Positions 45,915 to 58,660 are shown, counted from the first letter of the stretch. The stretch is 64,000 bases of DNA from Antilocapra americana (GCA_007570785.1 ML660213.1:151183-215182); one strand, 5' to 3'. The notes: generated from the letters alone by a model not told the origin. Numbers and translations are program-made.

Positions 45915-47640
45915 GCTTTTAAATTTTATTGCAGTGTAGTTCCTTTACAGTGTTGTGTCAGTTTCTGCTGTATAGCAAAGTGAATAAGCCATGTGTATAC
46001 ATGTATCATGCCTTTTGTGCTTTTCCTTCCCATTTAGGTCACCAGAAAGCATTGAGTAGGGTTCTCTGTGCCATAGAGCCGGTTCTAATTAGTTATCTAT
46101 TTTATACATCATGGTGTATATAAGTCAGTCCCAATGTTCCAATTCATCCCATCCTCTTCCTTTCCCCACTTGGTGTCATACATTCATTCTCTACATCTGT
46201 GTCTCTATTTCTGTTTTAAAAATAGATTCACCTGTACCATTTTTCTAGATTCCACATTATGCATTAATATATATGTTTTTCTCTTTCTGACCTTACTCCG
46301 TATGACCGTCTCTGGGCCCATCCACATCTCTGCAAATTGCACAATTTTATTCCTTTTTTATGAGTGAATAATATTCCATTGTATATTTTGTGCTACATAT
46401 TTGTCATCCATTCCTCCGTCTATGGATGTTTAGGTTGCTTCCATGTCCTGGCTATTGTAAATAGTTATGCAATAAATACTAAAGTGCATGTATCTTTTGG
46501 AATTACGGTTTTCTCTTGATATACTCCAGGAGTGGAATTTCTGGGTCATATGATAGTTCCATTTTAGTTTGAGGAACTCGCCACACGGTTCTTCATTGTG
46601 ACAGGACTAATTCTAATTCCCACCAATAGCCTAAGAGAGATCCCTTTTTGCCACATCCCCTCCAGTATTCATTGTTTTCAGATTTTTTTATGATGGCCAG
46701 TCTGACCAGTGTGAGGTGACACCTCATTGTGTTTTTGATGCTCATTTCTCTAATAATTAGTGAAGCTGAGCATCTTTTCATGTGCTTCCTAGGCATCTGT
46801 GTATCATTTTTGGAGAAATATCTATTTAGGTCTTCTAACCATTTCTTCATTGAATTATTTGGGGTTTTTGTTGTTGTTGTTTGTTTGTTATGTTGAGCTT
46901 CATGAATAGTTTACATATTTTGGATATTAATCCCTTGTCCATTGCTCCAATTGCAAGTATTTTCTCCCATTCTGAGAAATGTCTTTTCATATTGTTTATG
47001 GTTTCCTTTGCTGTGCAAAATCTTTTATGTTTAAGTCGCTCCCATTTAGTTTTTTTTGCATTCTTGTGTTTATTCTCATTACTCTAAGAGGTGGGTCAGA
47101 AAAAGACCTTGCTGTAATTTATGTCATAGTGTTCTGCCTATGTTTTCCTCCAAGAGTTTTATAGTGTCCAGCCTTATCATTTAGATCTTTAATCCATTTT
47201 GAGTTTACTTTTTGTGCATGATGTTAAGGAGAGTTCTAATTTCATTCTTTTATGTGTAGTTGCCAAGTTTTCCCAGCACCACTTACTGAAGAAGCTATCT
47301 TTACTCCATTGCCTCCTTTGCTATAGAATAGGTCACCATTGGTGCATGGATTTAGCTCTAGGTTTTCTATCCTGTTCCATTGATCTATATTTCTGTTTTT
47401 GTGCCAGTACCGTGCTATCTTGATGACTGTAGCTTTGTAGTATAGTTTGAAGTCAGGAGCATGATTCCTCTAGCTCTGTTTTTATTCATGATTGCTTTGA
47501 ATATTTGGGGTCTCTTGTGTTCCTATACAAATTATAAAATTCTTTGTTCTAATTCTGTGAAAAATGGCACGTAACTTGATAAGGATTTTGTTGAATCTGT
47601 AGATTGCTTTGAGTACGTATTTTAAAAATTGAGGCAATAA
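45915..47640 (-). mobile_element. Old L1, reversed, ORF2 and 3'UTR
   Basis: The 3'UTR is at the left (TTTTATTGCAGTGTAGTTCC, GTTTCTGCTGTATAGC), then ORF2 sequence such as GTAATATTCCATTGTA-type phrases, CATCTTTTCATGTGCTTCCT and CTATCCTGTTCCATTGATCT. Minus frame 46593-46850 encodes DLNRYFSKNDTQMPRKHMKR, typical of ORF2. About 1.7 kb, with many frameshifts. Confidence 0.85.
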
Positions 47641-48599
47641 TAATAAATTATCTGTTTTATACTTTTTTCATATCCTTCATTTGTGTACTGAGTTTGTTAA
47701 GTTTATAAGTGGTAACACAATATGTGTGTGTGTAATTTCTAGTCAATAATATCTTTATTTTCTTTCATAATTTTGGGTTTCCAAGTTTGTTTCTGAGATA
47801 TTCATTAAAAGCATTGAACAAATATTTCCAGCTCCTTTCTTGATATATGTTAGGACTTTGCTTTTTTTTTCTTGTAGAGTTAGATATTGGTATTTGCTTT
47901 GGCCAGTGAAATGTGAGCAGAAAAGGCAAGTCTCACTTCAAGGAGAATTTTTTGAGCTAGCTGGTAATTTTTACATCAGCTCTGCTGTCAGAGTGGTGAA
48001 ATATAGCCAGAACCTGACAAACCATGATGAGATATAGGTCTTGCTTTTTAGAAGCCACTACGATTTAGGGATTGTTCTAGTAGAAAATATAGAATATCTG
48101 AACTAATAGAGTTAGTAAAATTCATCCAGCTTCTATTTTATGTTAGTTCTTATATATTTTTTAAGATTTTCTATAATTTTAAAGAAATCAAACATTATGG
48201 CATTTAAAATTTATTCTTAAGTTAGAGATAAATGTCTAATTTCATTTTACTTAATTTCTATAAACATTTGTACCAGCAATAAGTAATCTATTCTTTACCA
48301 TTAATAGACTGATGTTTTTATCATCTATCAAGTTTTCATAAATACTGTCATCTTGTTTTAGATTCCATTTTCAATTAAATAGAATGATACATTAGTCTGA
48401 TCCTTCATTAATGCAAACCTTATCTGTGGCCTTAGGTTCTCACATATTCTTATCAATTTTAGGGCAACCTGGTCTCCAAATTTTGTTTATAATTCTGTCA
48501 TTTATTCATTCATTAATCATTATTTCTTGCTTTGAGCATTTATTCTTTTGTATGAAGCTGAACTAATTCTGTGCAAATCCAGAAAATAATACCATGTAA
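47641..48599. other. Unique stretch with old unassigned repeat
   Basis: No gene. About 47895-48070 contains TTTGGCCAGTGAAATGTGAG, related to the phrase at about 8110, from an unassigned old repeat. The 65-codon frame at 47840-48037 lies there. Confidence 0.45.
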
Positions 48600-48925
48600 A
48601 AGAATACTTTTGGATTGAACTTCTAACCATGATGTGGTAATAGGAACTAGACATCTCTTCCTATCATAAACAATTAGAAAATTGGTCAATATATATTAAA
48701 TAATTATTGCATTAAACATTAATAAGGCAAAAGAAATCATAAAAAAATTTAACTAGTCCAAAAGAAGACAGAAAAACAGGAAAAACAAGAAAGAAACAAG
48801 AACTTGGAGAAAAGAGAAAGCAAAGAGCAAGATAGTAGACCTAAATCCAACCTGACTAACATTTTTCACTAAAAATAAATGGCCAAACACCTCACGTAAA
48901 AGGTACAGAGGAATAGACTGTAAAA
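48600..48925 (+). mobile_element. Old L1 ORF2 5'-proximal fragment
   Basis: AAGATAGTAGACCTAAATCC, AACCTGACTAACATTTTTCA and ATAAATGGCCAAACACCTCA resemble the start of L1 ORF2 (the family's NVNGL region). Heavily decayed. Confidence 0.5.
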
Positions 48926-48934
48926 AAAAAAAAA

Positions 48935-49330
48935 TTTTTTTTTGAAAAGTAATAAACTCTGTGCTCTCTATAGGAAAAGCATGTTAGGTAAGACACGTAG
49001 ATTAAAGATAAAAGAAGAAAAAATAATATTCATTGTAAACCAAAATCCAGGGAAGAAAAAGACGTTATAGATTATTTGAATGGGGAAAATTTAGTATAAG
49101 GAATACTTAATTGTAACATAGAATTGGTGTCATGAGGGATTGGCTAGTAAGAGGTACATGGAACTCTGGAGAATATAGAAACAGCAGTTACCAACCCTAG
49201 GGTCTGATCTAGATTCAGGAGGATGAAGCCCTCCCTCACAGGGGTTAGATAGACACCATTGGAGAGACCATAGCCAACAGAACATTTTTGGAAACCTGAC
49301 CCATGATCTTGCCAGAACCCGTCTTCTGGG
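48935..49330. other. Unique stretch
   Basis: No recognised gene. An A13T9 run is at 48922-48943. Confidence 0.55.
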
Positions 49331-49331
49331 A

Positions 49332-49445
49332 CAAGGGTTGGGAAACTTCTCTGTAAAGATGGTGTAGTGAATATTTTAGGTTTTGTCGACCTCAACAGTC
49401 TCTGTCACAATTACTCAGTTCCTCAGTAGGAATGGAAGAGTTCCA
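49332..49445 (+). mobile_element. hAT-like repeat fragment
   Basis: CAAGGGTTGGGAAACTTCTC, TGTAAAGATGGTGTAGTGAA, TATTTTAGGTTTTGTCGACC and AGTCTCTGTCACAATTACTC match a known hAT-type mammalian repeat related to 21069 and 34855. Confidence 0.65.
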
Positions 49446-49905
49446 AAACCGACTGGAGGAATGGTCATAGCTAAGTTCTAGTAAAATTTATTTACCGAAA
49501 CACCTGATGGCTCTATTTGGCATGCAGGCCAATGCTTGCTCAGGGGTATCTGGGAATTCTGCTCAAAGGAAATGTCTCACTCAAGACCTAGCCATAGGAT
49601 ATAAGACTGCCTGTAAGGGAGAGGTGGGTGTTGGGGAAAGCTGCTGGCTGCTGAGGAGCCTGGTGCCGGAGAAGCCCATCTCGCTAAGGGAACTGAGTGC
49701 TAAGTCTGTACATGCGGTAGGCATCACTCATTTGTCCAGTGCTTTTTGCCAAAAATAAAAAGAACCCATTAGGATTCTAACGAAATTTTTAAATTGATAG
49801 TATTTTCATTCCCATAACACATTTGTCTTTCATGTTTATCAGTAAATTATTAAATATTTCTTTTGTTCCTGCTTATTTCCTAATGAACTGTTTAAAATTA
49901 ATGCT
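49446..49905. other. Unique stretch
   Basis: The 83-codon frame at 49507-49758 is richer in G and C than its surroundings but shows no domain I recognise and no splice or start support. Confidence 0.45.
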
Positions 49906-50797
49906 GTTAATAAACACATGAAAAGATGCTTAACATCACTCATTATTAGAGAGATGCAAATGAAAACCACAATGAAGTATAATCGCATGCTGGTCAGAAT
50001 GGCTAATCAAAAAGTCCACAAACAGTAAATGCTAAAGAGGATGTGGAGAAAAGGGAACTTTCTTACACTGTTGGTGGGAATGCAAACTGGTACAGTCACT
50101 GTGGAGAACAGTGTGGAGATTCCTTGAAAAACTGGGAATAGAACTGCCATATGACCCAGCAATCCCACTGCTGAGCATATACACCGAGGAAACCAGAACT
50201 GAAAGAGACAACGTGTACCCCAATGTTCATTGCAGCACTGTTTACAATAACTAGGACATGGAAGCCACTGCCCATCAGCAGATGAATGGTAAGGAAGTTG
50301 TGGTACATTTGCACAGTGGAATATTATTTGGCTATAAAAGGAGCACATTTGAGTCAGTTCTAATGAAGTGGATGAAACTGGAGCCTAATATACAGAGTGA
50401 AGTAAGTCAGAAAGAGAAACACAAATACTGTATATTAATGCATATATATGGAATTTAGGAAGTCAGTAATGATGATCCTACATGCAGGGCAGCAAAGGAG
50501 ACACAGATGTAAAGAACATACTTTCGGACTTTGTGGGAGAAGGCAAGGGAGGGATGATTTGAGAGAATAACATTGAAACATGCATATTACCGTATGTAAA
50601 ATAGATGACCAGAGCAAGTGACATGCATGAACAGGGCACCCAAAGCCAGTGCTCTGGGACTAACAAGAAGGATAGGGGGAGGAGCAGAGTGGGAGGGGGC
50701 TTCAGGATACGGGGGACACATGGCCAGTTCATGCTGATGTATGGCAGAAACCATCCCAACATTTAAAGTAATTATCCTCCAGTTAAAATAAATATAT
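49906..50797 (+). mobile_element. L1 ORF2 3' part and 3'UTR
   Basis: Starts AAACACATGAAAAGATGCTT. It contains the full GTTGGTGGGAATGCAAACTG to CATATACACCGAGGAAACC segment that is missing at 16600, then the 3'UTR with CTCTGGGACTAACAAGAAGG, ending in an A-rich run. Frameshifts break ORF2. Minus-strand frames at 50007-50348 are shadows. Confidence 0.92.
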
Positions 50798-51271
50798 TCA
50801 TTTAAAAGTAAATTAGTGCTTCATTGTTTGTTGTTGCAACTCTAAATGTGATTCCATTTTAAACCCAGTTTTATCTAGCTATTGCCAGAATATCCACAAT
50901 AAAGGCTAGATTCAAATGACTGTTTTGCCTTCTCCATTCAATATTACTTCATAATTTTATGGTGTTTTTTTTTCATTGCTAGGACTTCATATTCTAGCAT
51001 TGCCATCCCTTTAATACTGATTAATACACACAAAGAATTTGAAACCATAGGTAAACAAAATATCATTCTAATTTCAATTAAGATTTTAAAATCAATAATG
51101 AATATTGACCTTTAGAAAACATTCTTTTGCAATAATTTCAATGATTAATTTTTCTCCTTCAAACTGTATACACAGTTTTAAAGGGAAATAAATGATCATT
51201 CAGTGATACATATAAATCATTAATTATTTAAGCTGTAATTTTGGTTGATAATTATTTTTGTTTTAAAAAAT
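50798..51271. other. Unique AT-rich stretch
   Basis: No recognised gene or repeat. Confidence 0.6.
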
Positions 51272-51286
51272 ACAGTTTTATAAAAT

Positions 51287-51647
51287 ACAATATATACATA
51301 CAATGGGATACTATTCAGCCTGAACAGCGAGTGAAATTCTGACATTTATTCCCAGTATGAATGAACCTTGAGGACATTGTACTAAGTGAAATAAGCCAGT
51401 CATGAAAAGACAAATCCTATGTGAGTTTACTTACATGAGGTATTTAAAGTAGACAGCAAGTATAATGGCACTTGCCAGGGGCTGGGGAAAGAGAAATGGG
51501 GAGTTACTGGTTTATGGATATAGAGTTTCAGTTTTATAAGATTAAAAGAATTTTGGAGATGGATGGTGGTGATGGTTATACTACAATATTAATACATTTA
51601 ATACCTTTGAACTGCATAGTTAAAAATAGTGAACATGGTAAAAAAAA
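51287..51647 (+). mobile_element. Old L1 3' end
   Basis: ATACAATGGGATACTATTCA, GAATGAACCTTGAGGACATT, GAAATAAGCCAGTCATG, TTGCCAGGGGCTGGGGAAAG and GGAGATGGATGGTGGTGATG are a typical old L1 (L1MA/MB-like) 3' end. ACAGTTTT...AAAAT repeats flank it (51272-51286 and 51648-51660), a degraded TSD. Confidence 0.85.
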
Positions 51648-51660
51648 ACAGTTTTAAAAT

Positions 51661-52345
51661 CATCATTTATACTTTGGTATATAAATAATGTAGATATACA
51701 CCTATAGTTTATTATCTAAAAGTTAAATACTTTTGAACTTATTCTGAAATTATTTGAATAGTAAGATAGCATAAGTAAATGTACAATTTTTATATTTAGA
51801 ATTCAACTGAATTCCTTTTGATCTTATTTTTAATACTTTTTAATTCATAAGGTATACTTCAGATCTCAATAAAGAAAAAATTGAAATGATTAATTACTCT
51901 ATCAGTAGTGAACAAAAGTCACAGCATCTACATTCTGCATCTATCATGTTTTCTATTACTTAGCCTTTCAGAGTTAGTTTCCTTAAGATTTATATTCTGC
52001 TTGTATGCAATCATAATCATCAAAGAGAGTGTAATGAGACATCATCAATTTAATTTAAATTTTCAAAAGTGACAAGTTGATTGATCTTTTAAAGGGCCAC
52101 AGGAATCTTGAAGGTAAACATCTTTTTCAGCATTATCAGTTTAATTTCAGTGGTACGCTGGATCCTATGAGAGTATTATGAACATAGATTCTTACATAAA
52201 ATTTTATATGCCATCGCACTAAATTATAACATATGCTTGAAGGACTGAAATTTAATTAGCACAACCCATGCAGAAAAATCAGGAGTCAATACAATAATTT
52301 CACCAGAGGTCTTCAAACTGTTTTGAATTATATGATTAAAAAAAG
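51661..52345. other. Unique AT-rich stretch
   Basis: No recognised gene or repeat. Confidence 0.6.
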
Positions 52346-52349
52346 TTAT

Positions 52350-52566
52350 ATCTTGGTGACTCAGGTAGTAAAGAATCTGCCTGTAATGCAGCAGATCTAG
52401 GTCCTGTCCTTGGGTTGGAAAGATCCCCTGGAGAAGAGAATGGCAAACCAGTCCAATAATCTTGTTTGGAGAAGAGAATTCCATGGAGAAAAGAACTTGG
52501 CAGGCTCAGTCCATGGGGGTCACAAAGAATCGGACTAGACTGAATGACTAACACTCTCACTTCTCT
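52350..52566 (+). mobile_element. Bov-tA SINE
   Basis: GTGACTCAGGTAGTAAAGAA, TCCTTGGGTTGGAAAGATCC, GGAGAAGAGAATGGCAAACC and AAAGAATCGGACTAGACTGA. The start of the head is degraded. Confidence 0.88.
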
Positions 52567-53106
52567 TTTCACAAATTAATAAAAAAAAAAATCCAAGTTG
52601 CAAAAGTCCAGAATAACTAAAATCCAATTTAAGTACACTAGATAATATGTTAGTAATTCACTGGAGACATTCAGCTATGTGATAATTAGCCAAACTTACT
52701 CATGATAATAAGACATTGGCAAAGTCACATTGGCACCAAAATTAAACATTTTTCTTTATTTTTGGGTCCATAAACTTCCTCCTTGACAAAAACTTCAGTT
52801 GGTCAACAATTTAGATTGTTGACAAATATATTCAGTATAATTAGAGATGTTTATTTATATAATATATGAAAGTCCTCCTCGTATTTGGTTCATTTTTTTC
52901 AGGTTGCTGTGGTAAAAATGGAAATAGACATCCTGTGTTTTAATTTTCTAGAAATAGATAACATAAAAAAATTTTAGTGTAAGAAAATTTTTCTTAAAAT
53001 AACAAAGCAGATGTCAACATTTTTCTTCAATCAGTAAAGTTGCAGAAAGGAAAAACAACTCTAGTTATTTTAATAATTCAATAATAATTTAATATATAAA
53101 TTAACA
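52567..53106. other. Unique AT-rich stretch
   Basis: No recognised gene or repeat. Confidence 0.6.
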
Positions 53107-53119
53107 AAGAATAGTTGAC

Positions 53120-53254
53120 CTGGGACTTTCCTAGAAAGTCCAGTGGTTAAGATTCTTCACTGATGCTTGAGCCATGGGTTCGATCCCTCCCTGGTGGAGG
53201 AAGTAAGATTCCACAAGTGTGGCAAAACCAAATTAAAAATAAATGAATAAAAAT
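53120..53254 (+). mobile_element. CHR-type tRNA-derived SINE
   Basis: GACTTTCCTAGAAAGTCCAG, TGGTTAAGATTCTTCACTGA and GGGTTCGATCCCTCCCTGG fit the cetartiodactyl CHR SINE (tRNA-derived, with a B box GGTTCGATCCC). AAGAAT-AG/CA-TTGAC repeats flank it (53107-53119 and 53255-53267), a 13-bp TSD with two mismatches. Confidence 0.82.
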
Positions 53255-53521
53255 AAGAATCATTGACTAGATGTAGAATCATTAAAAGGGCAAAAATGAA
53301 ACATAGAAATATCATACACATAGACAAAATGGGAAGCAATGACCAAAGAGAAGTGTGAGAATCTCTTATGTGTAAAGGTTGGGAGAGGAACCCCCTGGAC
53401 CAGGGACCCAGGCTTCACAGGAGGGGCTCCGGCTGGCTGATGTTGTCACCTCGGAACCACTGGTAAGGCTGGTTCTGCAATTGTTGGCAAATTGAAAATT
53501 GGCACAAACTACTGCTAGAAG

Positions 53522-53663
53522 CAGGGAAGGCAATGGCACCCCACTCCAGTACTCTTGCCTGGAAAATCCCATGGACGGAGGAGCCTGGTGGGCTACCTAC
53601 AGTCCATGGGGTCACACAGAGTCGGACACGACTGAAGTGACTTAGCAGCAGCAGCAGCAGCAT
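53522..53663 (+). mobile_element. BOV-A monomer SINE with (AGC)n tail
   Basis: GGGAAGGCAATGGCACCCCA, TCTTGCCTGGAAAATCCCAT and CACAGAGTCGGACACGACTG, then (AGC)n. TGCTAGAAG repeats (53513-53521 and 53664-53672) form a TSD. Close to consensus, so young. Confidence 0.94.
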
Positions 53664-53672
53664 TGCTAGAAG

Positions 53673-54179
53673 GGTGGAGAGAATAAAATGGGGGGGAAAA
53701 TGCATGTTCCAATTCATATGCTGACAGGAAGAGAAAAAAAGAAAAAGGAAGCAAAGAGGAAAGTGATGTTTCTTCTTCATTCTCCAGGCTTCTAGCCTCA
53801 TAGTACCCACTTTTGTTAGAATAAGAGGGAATCAACTGGTAAAGAAAAAATGTGGCTTGCAGACTCATAGCCTCCTTATCACCAAGCCAATCATACAGAA
53901 AAGTGGATTTGAAATGGGGACAATATTTAACAATGGTGTAAGAAAATTCAGTATTCTTAAAGTCAAGTCAAAACTTTAAAGCATCACTCTCTAAAGTCAT
54001 TTCTGTGAAAGGTTCCTATATTTTCTTTTCTAACTCAACATGAGCACATCTGGGAAATTCTAGTTGAGTGGATAGTTTTAGTTTTCATCCGTTTCCTTTC
54101 ACTACAGGTGAAAGTCTTTTCTTGTTTTGTGTGTTGGAATTTTCTGATGTGATCAAAGCAATTCTCTTATTTTCTTTAA
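53673..54179. other. Unique stretch
   Basis: No gene. Minus frames at 53415-53868 run into the SINE and are not genes. Confidence 0.6.
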
Positions 54180-54800
54180 ATTTATTTTACAATTTTTATA
54201 TCCATGGTGCTACATTTGAGTATTAATTTACCTGAAATTTAGTTTCAACTTGATGTGATGTGAAGACATGCTTCTATTTTTGTACTATCCCCTACACCCT
54301 CCAGTGTGGATGGGCAATTATCTCCAACAATGCACTGAATAACAAACACTTTCCTTCCTGTTTCATGCCGTTCTGGCAAACTGTTTATATTGAAGCCCAA
54401 ATAGCTGTGGGGATGTTGGAAGCAGTTTATTCTGTTTGTTTGGTCAACCTCTATTCTTGGTTTCATTTTTCCATAGGAACTTTAGGATAAATTTACCAGT
54501 TCTTTCAATAAAATCTAATTGTAATTTTGCATGTAACAGATTAACTTGAGAAATATCTATTTTTACAAGTTTTAGTCTTCGTATGCATATACTTATTAAT
54601 TCTTATTTTACCTTCTTTTTGTTTAGTGATCTTAGTAAAATATCAACATATTTATTAGTTTTGTTCCTTAGTAAATTGTCTCCTTTCATATTAAAAGAAG
54701 CTTCTCATTTTATAACAGTTTTAGATGTAAAGAAGTGTGGGAAAGGTAATAGAATTGTCACATATCCCAAACCCGGTTTCCCCTATAATTAATACCTTAC
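54180..54800 (-). mobile_element. Old L1 ORF2 fragment, reversed
   Basis: ATTAATTTACCTGAAATTTA, CTTCTATTTTTGTACTATCC, CTATTCTTGGTTTCATTTTT and CCATAGGAACTTTAGGATAA match the reversed ORF2 of old L1 in order. Confidence 0.55.
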
Positions 54801-54818
54801 AGCATTAATGGTATACCT

Positions 54819-55038
54819 GGGGCTTCCCCCAGTTGCTCATCAGAAAAGAATCTGCCTACAAAGCAGGAACTGCAGAAGATGTGGGTTCAGTTCCTAGGTT
54901 AGGAAGATCCCCTGGAGAAGGAAATGGCTACCCACTCCAGTACTCTTGCCTGTCCCATGGACAGAGGAGCCTGGCGGGCTACAAGTCTATAGTGTCACAA
55001 AGAGTCAGACGTGACTGAAGCAACTTAGTATGCATGCA
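54819..55038 (+). mobile_element. Bov-tA SINE
   Basis: GGGGCTTCCCCCAGTTGCTC, AGGTTAGGAAGATCCCCTGG, TACCCACTCCAGTACTCTTG and AAAGAGTCAGACGTGACTGA. A short deletion removes part of GGAGAATCC after TTGCCTG. Confidence 0.9.
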
Positions 55039-55039
55039 T

Positions 55040-55564
55040 GATAATACTTATCATGATTAACTAACCAATACTTAATATATTGTCATTAACTAAGCTGCAC
55101 ACATTTTTGAATTTTGTTTTCACTAACATCCTTTTTCAGTTCCAGAATCATATGGAATATCACATTGCATTTAATCCTTAAAACTTCTCCTTCTCTGATT
55201 AGTTTCTCAGACTTTCCTTGTTTTGATCATCTCAAAAGTTTTGAAGAGTATTAGTCAGATATCTTTAGGATACCTCTCAGCTGGCATTTGTCTGATATTT
55301 TTCTATATATGAAGCTAAAGTTGTGGATTTCAGGGAGGGAGACAGAGATCTGAATACTGTTTTCATCCATCATATCTGAAGGATGTAATATCAACATAAC
55401 TATCATTATTGCTGTTGACCTCGATCACTTGGCTTGAGGTAGTGTTTATCAAATTTCCCCACTGCAAAGCTGTACTCCCCGTGGCTTTTTAACTCTTTCT
55501 ACTATATACTGTTTGGAAGGAAGTCACTTTGTTCAGCATATGCTGAAAGGATAAGGAGTTATAT
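55040..55564. other. Unique stretch
   Basis: No recognised gene or repeat. Confidence 0.55.
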
Positions 55565-55880
55565 ATTAAATATGTGGATTTTTTTTAAATGTACAATTTA
55601 AAGGTTACTCTCCATTTACAGTAATTACAAAATATTGGCTTTATTTCCCATGTCATACCCTTTAGTCTTACCCCCAAAAGTTTGTAACTCCCACGCCCCA
55701 GCCCTATATTGCCCGTCCCCTCCAATAATCACTAATTTATCCTCTGTATCTTGGAGTCGGTTTCTTTTTTTTATATTCACTACTTTACTGTATTTTTAAG
55801 ATTCCAGATATAAGTAATACCAGGCAATATTTGTCTTTCACTTTATAAGTAGTATTGTTTAAAACTGGATTTTATTCTTC
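55565..55880 (-). mobile_element. Old L1 3'UTR, reversed
   Basis: AGCCCTATATTGCCCGTCCC, AATAATCACTAATTTATCC, GGAGTCGGTTTCTTTTTTTT and GATTCCAGATATAAGTAATA are a reversed L1M 3'UTR. Confidence 0.75.
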
Positions 55881-56049
55881 TTTGCAGTAGATGAGAATAT
55901 GTTTCATTTCTTATTCGAATAGTTCAGGGATTTTCTTTTACTTTCTCTGTAGACAGCCATGTCCTCTAAAATGTATGAAGGTTTATTTATGCCTATTTCC
56001 AATCATTGTGTTTTTATATTTTTACTCATTTCCTGCTTTGCTGACTCAG

Positions 56050-57737
56050 TTCAGTTCAGTTGCTCAGTCGTGTCCGACTCTTTGCAACCCCATAAACCAT
56101 AGCACACCAGGCCTTCCTGTCCATCACCAACTCCCAGAGTCCACCAAAACCCATGTTCATTGAGTCGGTGATGGCATTCAGCCATCTCATCCTCTGTCTT
56201 CCCCTTCTTCCCCCAATCTTTCCCAGCATCAGGGTCTTTCACAATGAGTCAGCTCTTTGCATCAGGTGGCCAAAGTATTGGAGTTTCAGCTTCAACATCA
56301 GTCCTTCGAATGAACACCCAGGACTGATCTCCTTTAGGTTGGACTGGTTGGATCTCCTTGCAGTCCAAGAGAGTCTCAAGAGTCTTCTCCAACACCACAG
56401 TTCAAAAGCATCAATTCTTCGGCACTCAGCTTTCTTCACTGTCCAACTCTCCAAAACCATAGCCTTGACTAGACGAATCTTTGCTGGCAAAGTCATGTCT
56501 CTGCTTTTTAATATGCTATCTAGGTTGGTCATAACTCTCCTTCCAAGGAGTAAGCATCTTTTAATTTCATGGCTGCAATCTCCACCTGCAGTAATTTTGG
56601 AGCCCCCCAAAATAAAGTCAGTCACTGTTTCCGCATCTATTTGCCATGAAGTGATGGGACTGGATGCCGTGATCTTAGTTTTCTGAATGTTGAGCTTTAA
56701 GCCAACTTTTTCACTCCTCTTCCACTTTCATGAAGAGGCTCTTTAGTTCTTCTTCACTTACTACCATAACGGTGGTATCATCTGCATATCTGAGGTTATT
56801 GATATTTCTCCCTGCAATGTTGATTCCAGCTTGTGCTTCCTTCAGCCCAACATTTCTCGTGATGTACTCTACATATAATTTAAATAAGTAGGGTTCAATA
56901 TACAGCCTTGACATACTCCTTTTCCAATTTGGAACCAGTTTCTTGTTCCATGTCTAGTACTAATTGTTCCTTCCTGACCTGCATATAGATTTCTCAAGAA
57001 ACAGGTCAGGTAGTCTGGTATTCCCATCTCTTTAAGAATTTCCCACAATTTATAGTGATCCACACTGTAAAAGCCTTTGGCATAGTCAAGAAAACAGAAA
57101 TAGATATTTTTCAGGAACTCTCTTGCTTTCTTGATGGTCCAGCGAATGTTGGCAATTTGGTCTCTGGTTCTTCTGCCTTTTCTAAAACCAGCTTGAACAT
57201 CTGGAAGTTCACGGTTCATGTATTGTTGAAGCCTGGCTTGGAGAATTTTGAGCATTACTTTACTAGCGTGTGAGATGAGTGGAATTGTGCAGTAGTTTGA
57301 GCAACCTTTGGCATTGCCTTTCTTTGGGATTGGAATGAAAACTGACATTTTCCAGTCCTGTGGCCACTGCTGAGTTTTCCAAATTTGCTGGCATATTGCA
57401 TGCAGCACTTTCACAATATCATCTTTCAGGATTTGAAATAGCTCAACTGGAATTCCATTGCCTCCACTAGCTTTATTCGTAGTGATGTTTCCTAAGGCCC
57501 GCTTGATTTCACATTCTAAGATGTATGGCTCTAGGTAAGTGATCACACCACCGTGATTATCTGGATTGTGAAGATCTTTTTTGTACGGTTCTTCTGTGTG
57601 TTCTTGCCACCTCTTCTTAAAATCTGCTTCTGTTAGATCCCTACCATTTCTGTACCTTACTGAGCCCATCTTTGCATGAAATGTTCCCTTGGTATCTCTA
57701 ATTTTCTTGAAGAGATCTCTATTCTTTCCCATTCTAT
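56050..57737 (-). mobile_element. BovB LINE with the best reverse transcriptase in the window
   Basis: The 3' end at left (TTCAGTTCAGTTGCTCAGTC) has TGACTCAG as TSD (56042-56049 and 57738-57745). Frame 56869-57732 encodes 287 residues covering the palm/fingers, with RKGRRTRDQIANIRWTI and QIGKGVCQGCIL. The motif-A KAFD reads KGFY, so the second conserved aspartate is lost. A one-base loss near 56898 splits off frame 56711-56914, which keeps YADD. Frame 56239-56625 holds the C-terminus (WCWRRLLRLSW, QYFGHLMQR). Endonuclease 5' part is missing. Confidence 0.95.
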
Positions 57738-57799
57738 TGACTCAGCAACTTAGTAACATAATGAATTTCTTCTCAGTTTTTTTTTTTTTTACTTTAAAT
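57738..57799. other. Flank with T16-like run
   Basis: A T run at 57777-57792 follows the BovB TSD. Confidence 0.5.
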
Positions 57800-58660
57800 G
57801 GAGTAATTCTACTGTTTCATGAAAAAGTATACTATTTTCTATATATTTTAATATTTCATTACCATATGGAAAATTTTCTCCTAATTTTATAAACATGAAT
57901 TTTCATCCCATTGAATTTTTACAAGAAATATGTCTGCTAGATTTTAAAAAATAGTTTTCTGCCATAGTTGATGTAACCCCATTTGTTTTCTCCTTTAATC
58001 TGCTAATAGAGTAATATAAAGCAAAAGTTCCTTAGTCATAATGTGTTCCCCAAATATATACTTTTTATATTGATTATGTAGTGTGTATAAACATCGCACA
58101 ATGTATGTGTGTTTTCCTGGCTTCATTAATAATATTTCCTTTAGAATCATCATATTTCCTTTAGAATCATGGCATCTTTTTCATAACAGATTGATCATTT
58201 TGATATCACAGTTTCTTTCTAGGCTTTGTAATGAATATTTTCATAGCACTGTAAAATATTCAGCAAGCTTTTCTTTCCTTTTCTCATCTCTAAAACTGCT
58301 TGTACAATGTAGAGAATATCAGTTCCTTTAAAGAGAGTAAGAATGTATATCACTTTAGAATATTTAAAAGTTGGTAAAAGTCTACATCAACACAAGACTT
58401 TCCTGGTGCTTTTTTTTGTAGCTATATTTTAAAGTTTAAATTCATCTTAGGTGTGTTCAATCTTTTAAGAGTTTTCATTTTTCTTATTTGTTATATTAGC
58501 CTATATTTAAGGGAAATTGTCCCACCAATATTTTCAAAGATACTGTCATGACTTTTCATGCTATTATAATATTACCATGTATATTTTTATAGTCATTTAT
58601 TATTTGAATTATTTCATACTATTTCCTGTAGTATAAGATCAGTGATAGTATAGATTTTCT
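57800..58660 (-). mobile_element. Old L1 ORF2 reverse-transcriptase region, reversed, faint
   Basis: TTTTCTGCCATAGTTGATGT, TTTTCTCCTTTAATCTGCTA and CTTTCCTGGTGCTTTTTTTT keep the order of reversed old L1 ORF2. Heavily diverged, limits uncertain. It also holds a 20-bp tandem duplication. Confidence 0.4.
58132..58171. repeat. Tandem duplication, 20-bp unit
   Basis: ATATTTCCTTTAGAATCATC repeats with one mismatch at the last base (58132-58151 and 58152-58171). Confidence 0.9.

Noticed and set aside
49507..49758. 83-codon GC-richer frame
   Set aside because: No recognised domain, start context or splice evidence; it is next to a hAT-like repeat remnant.
56869..57732. 287-codon reverse-transcriptase frame as a host gene
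   Set aside because: It lies inside a BovB with TSDs, is 5'-truncated and is frameshifted before YADD.
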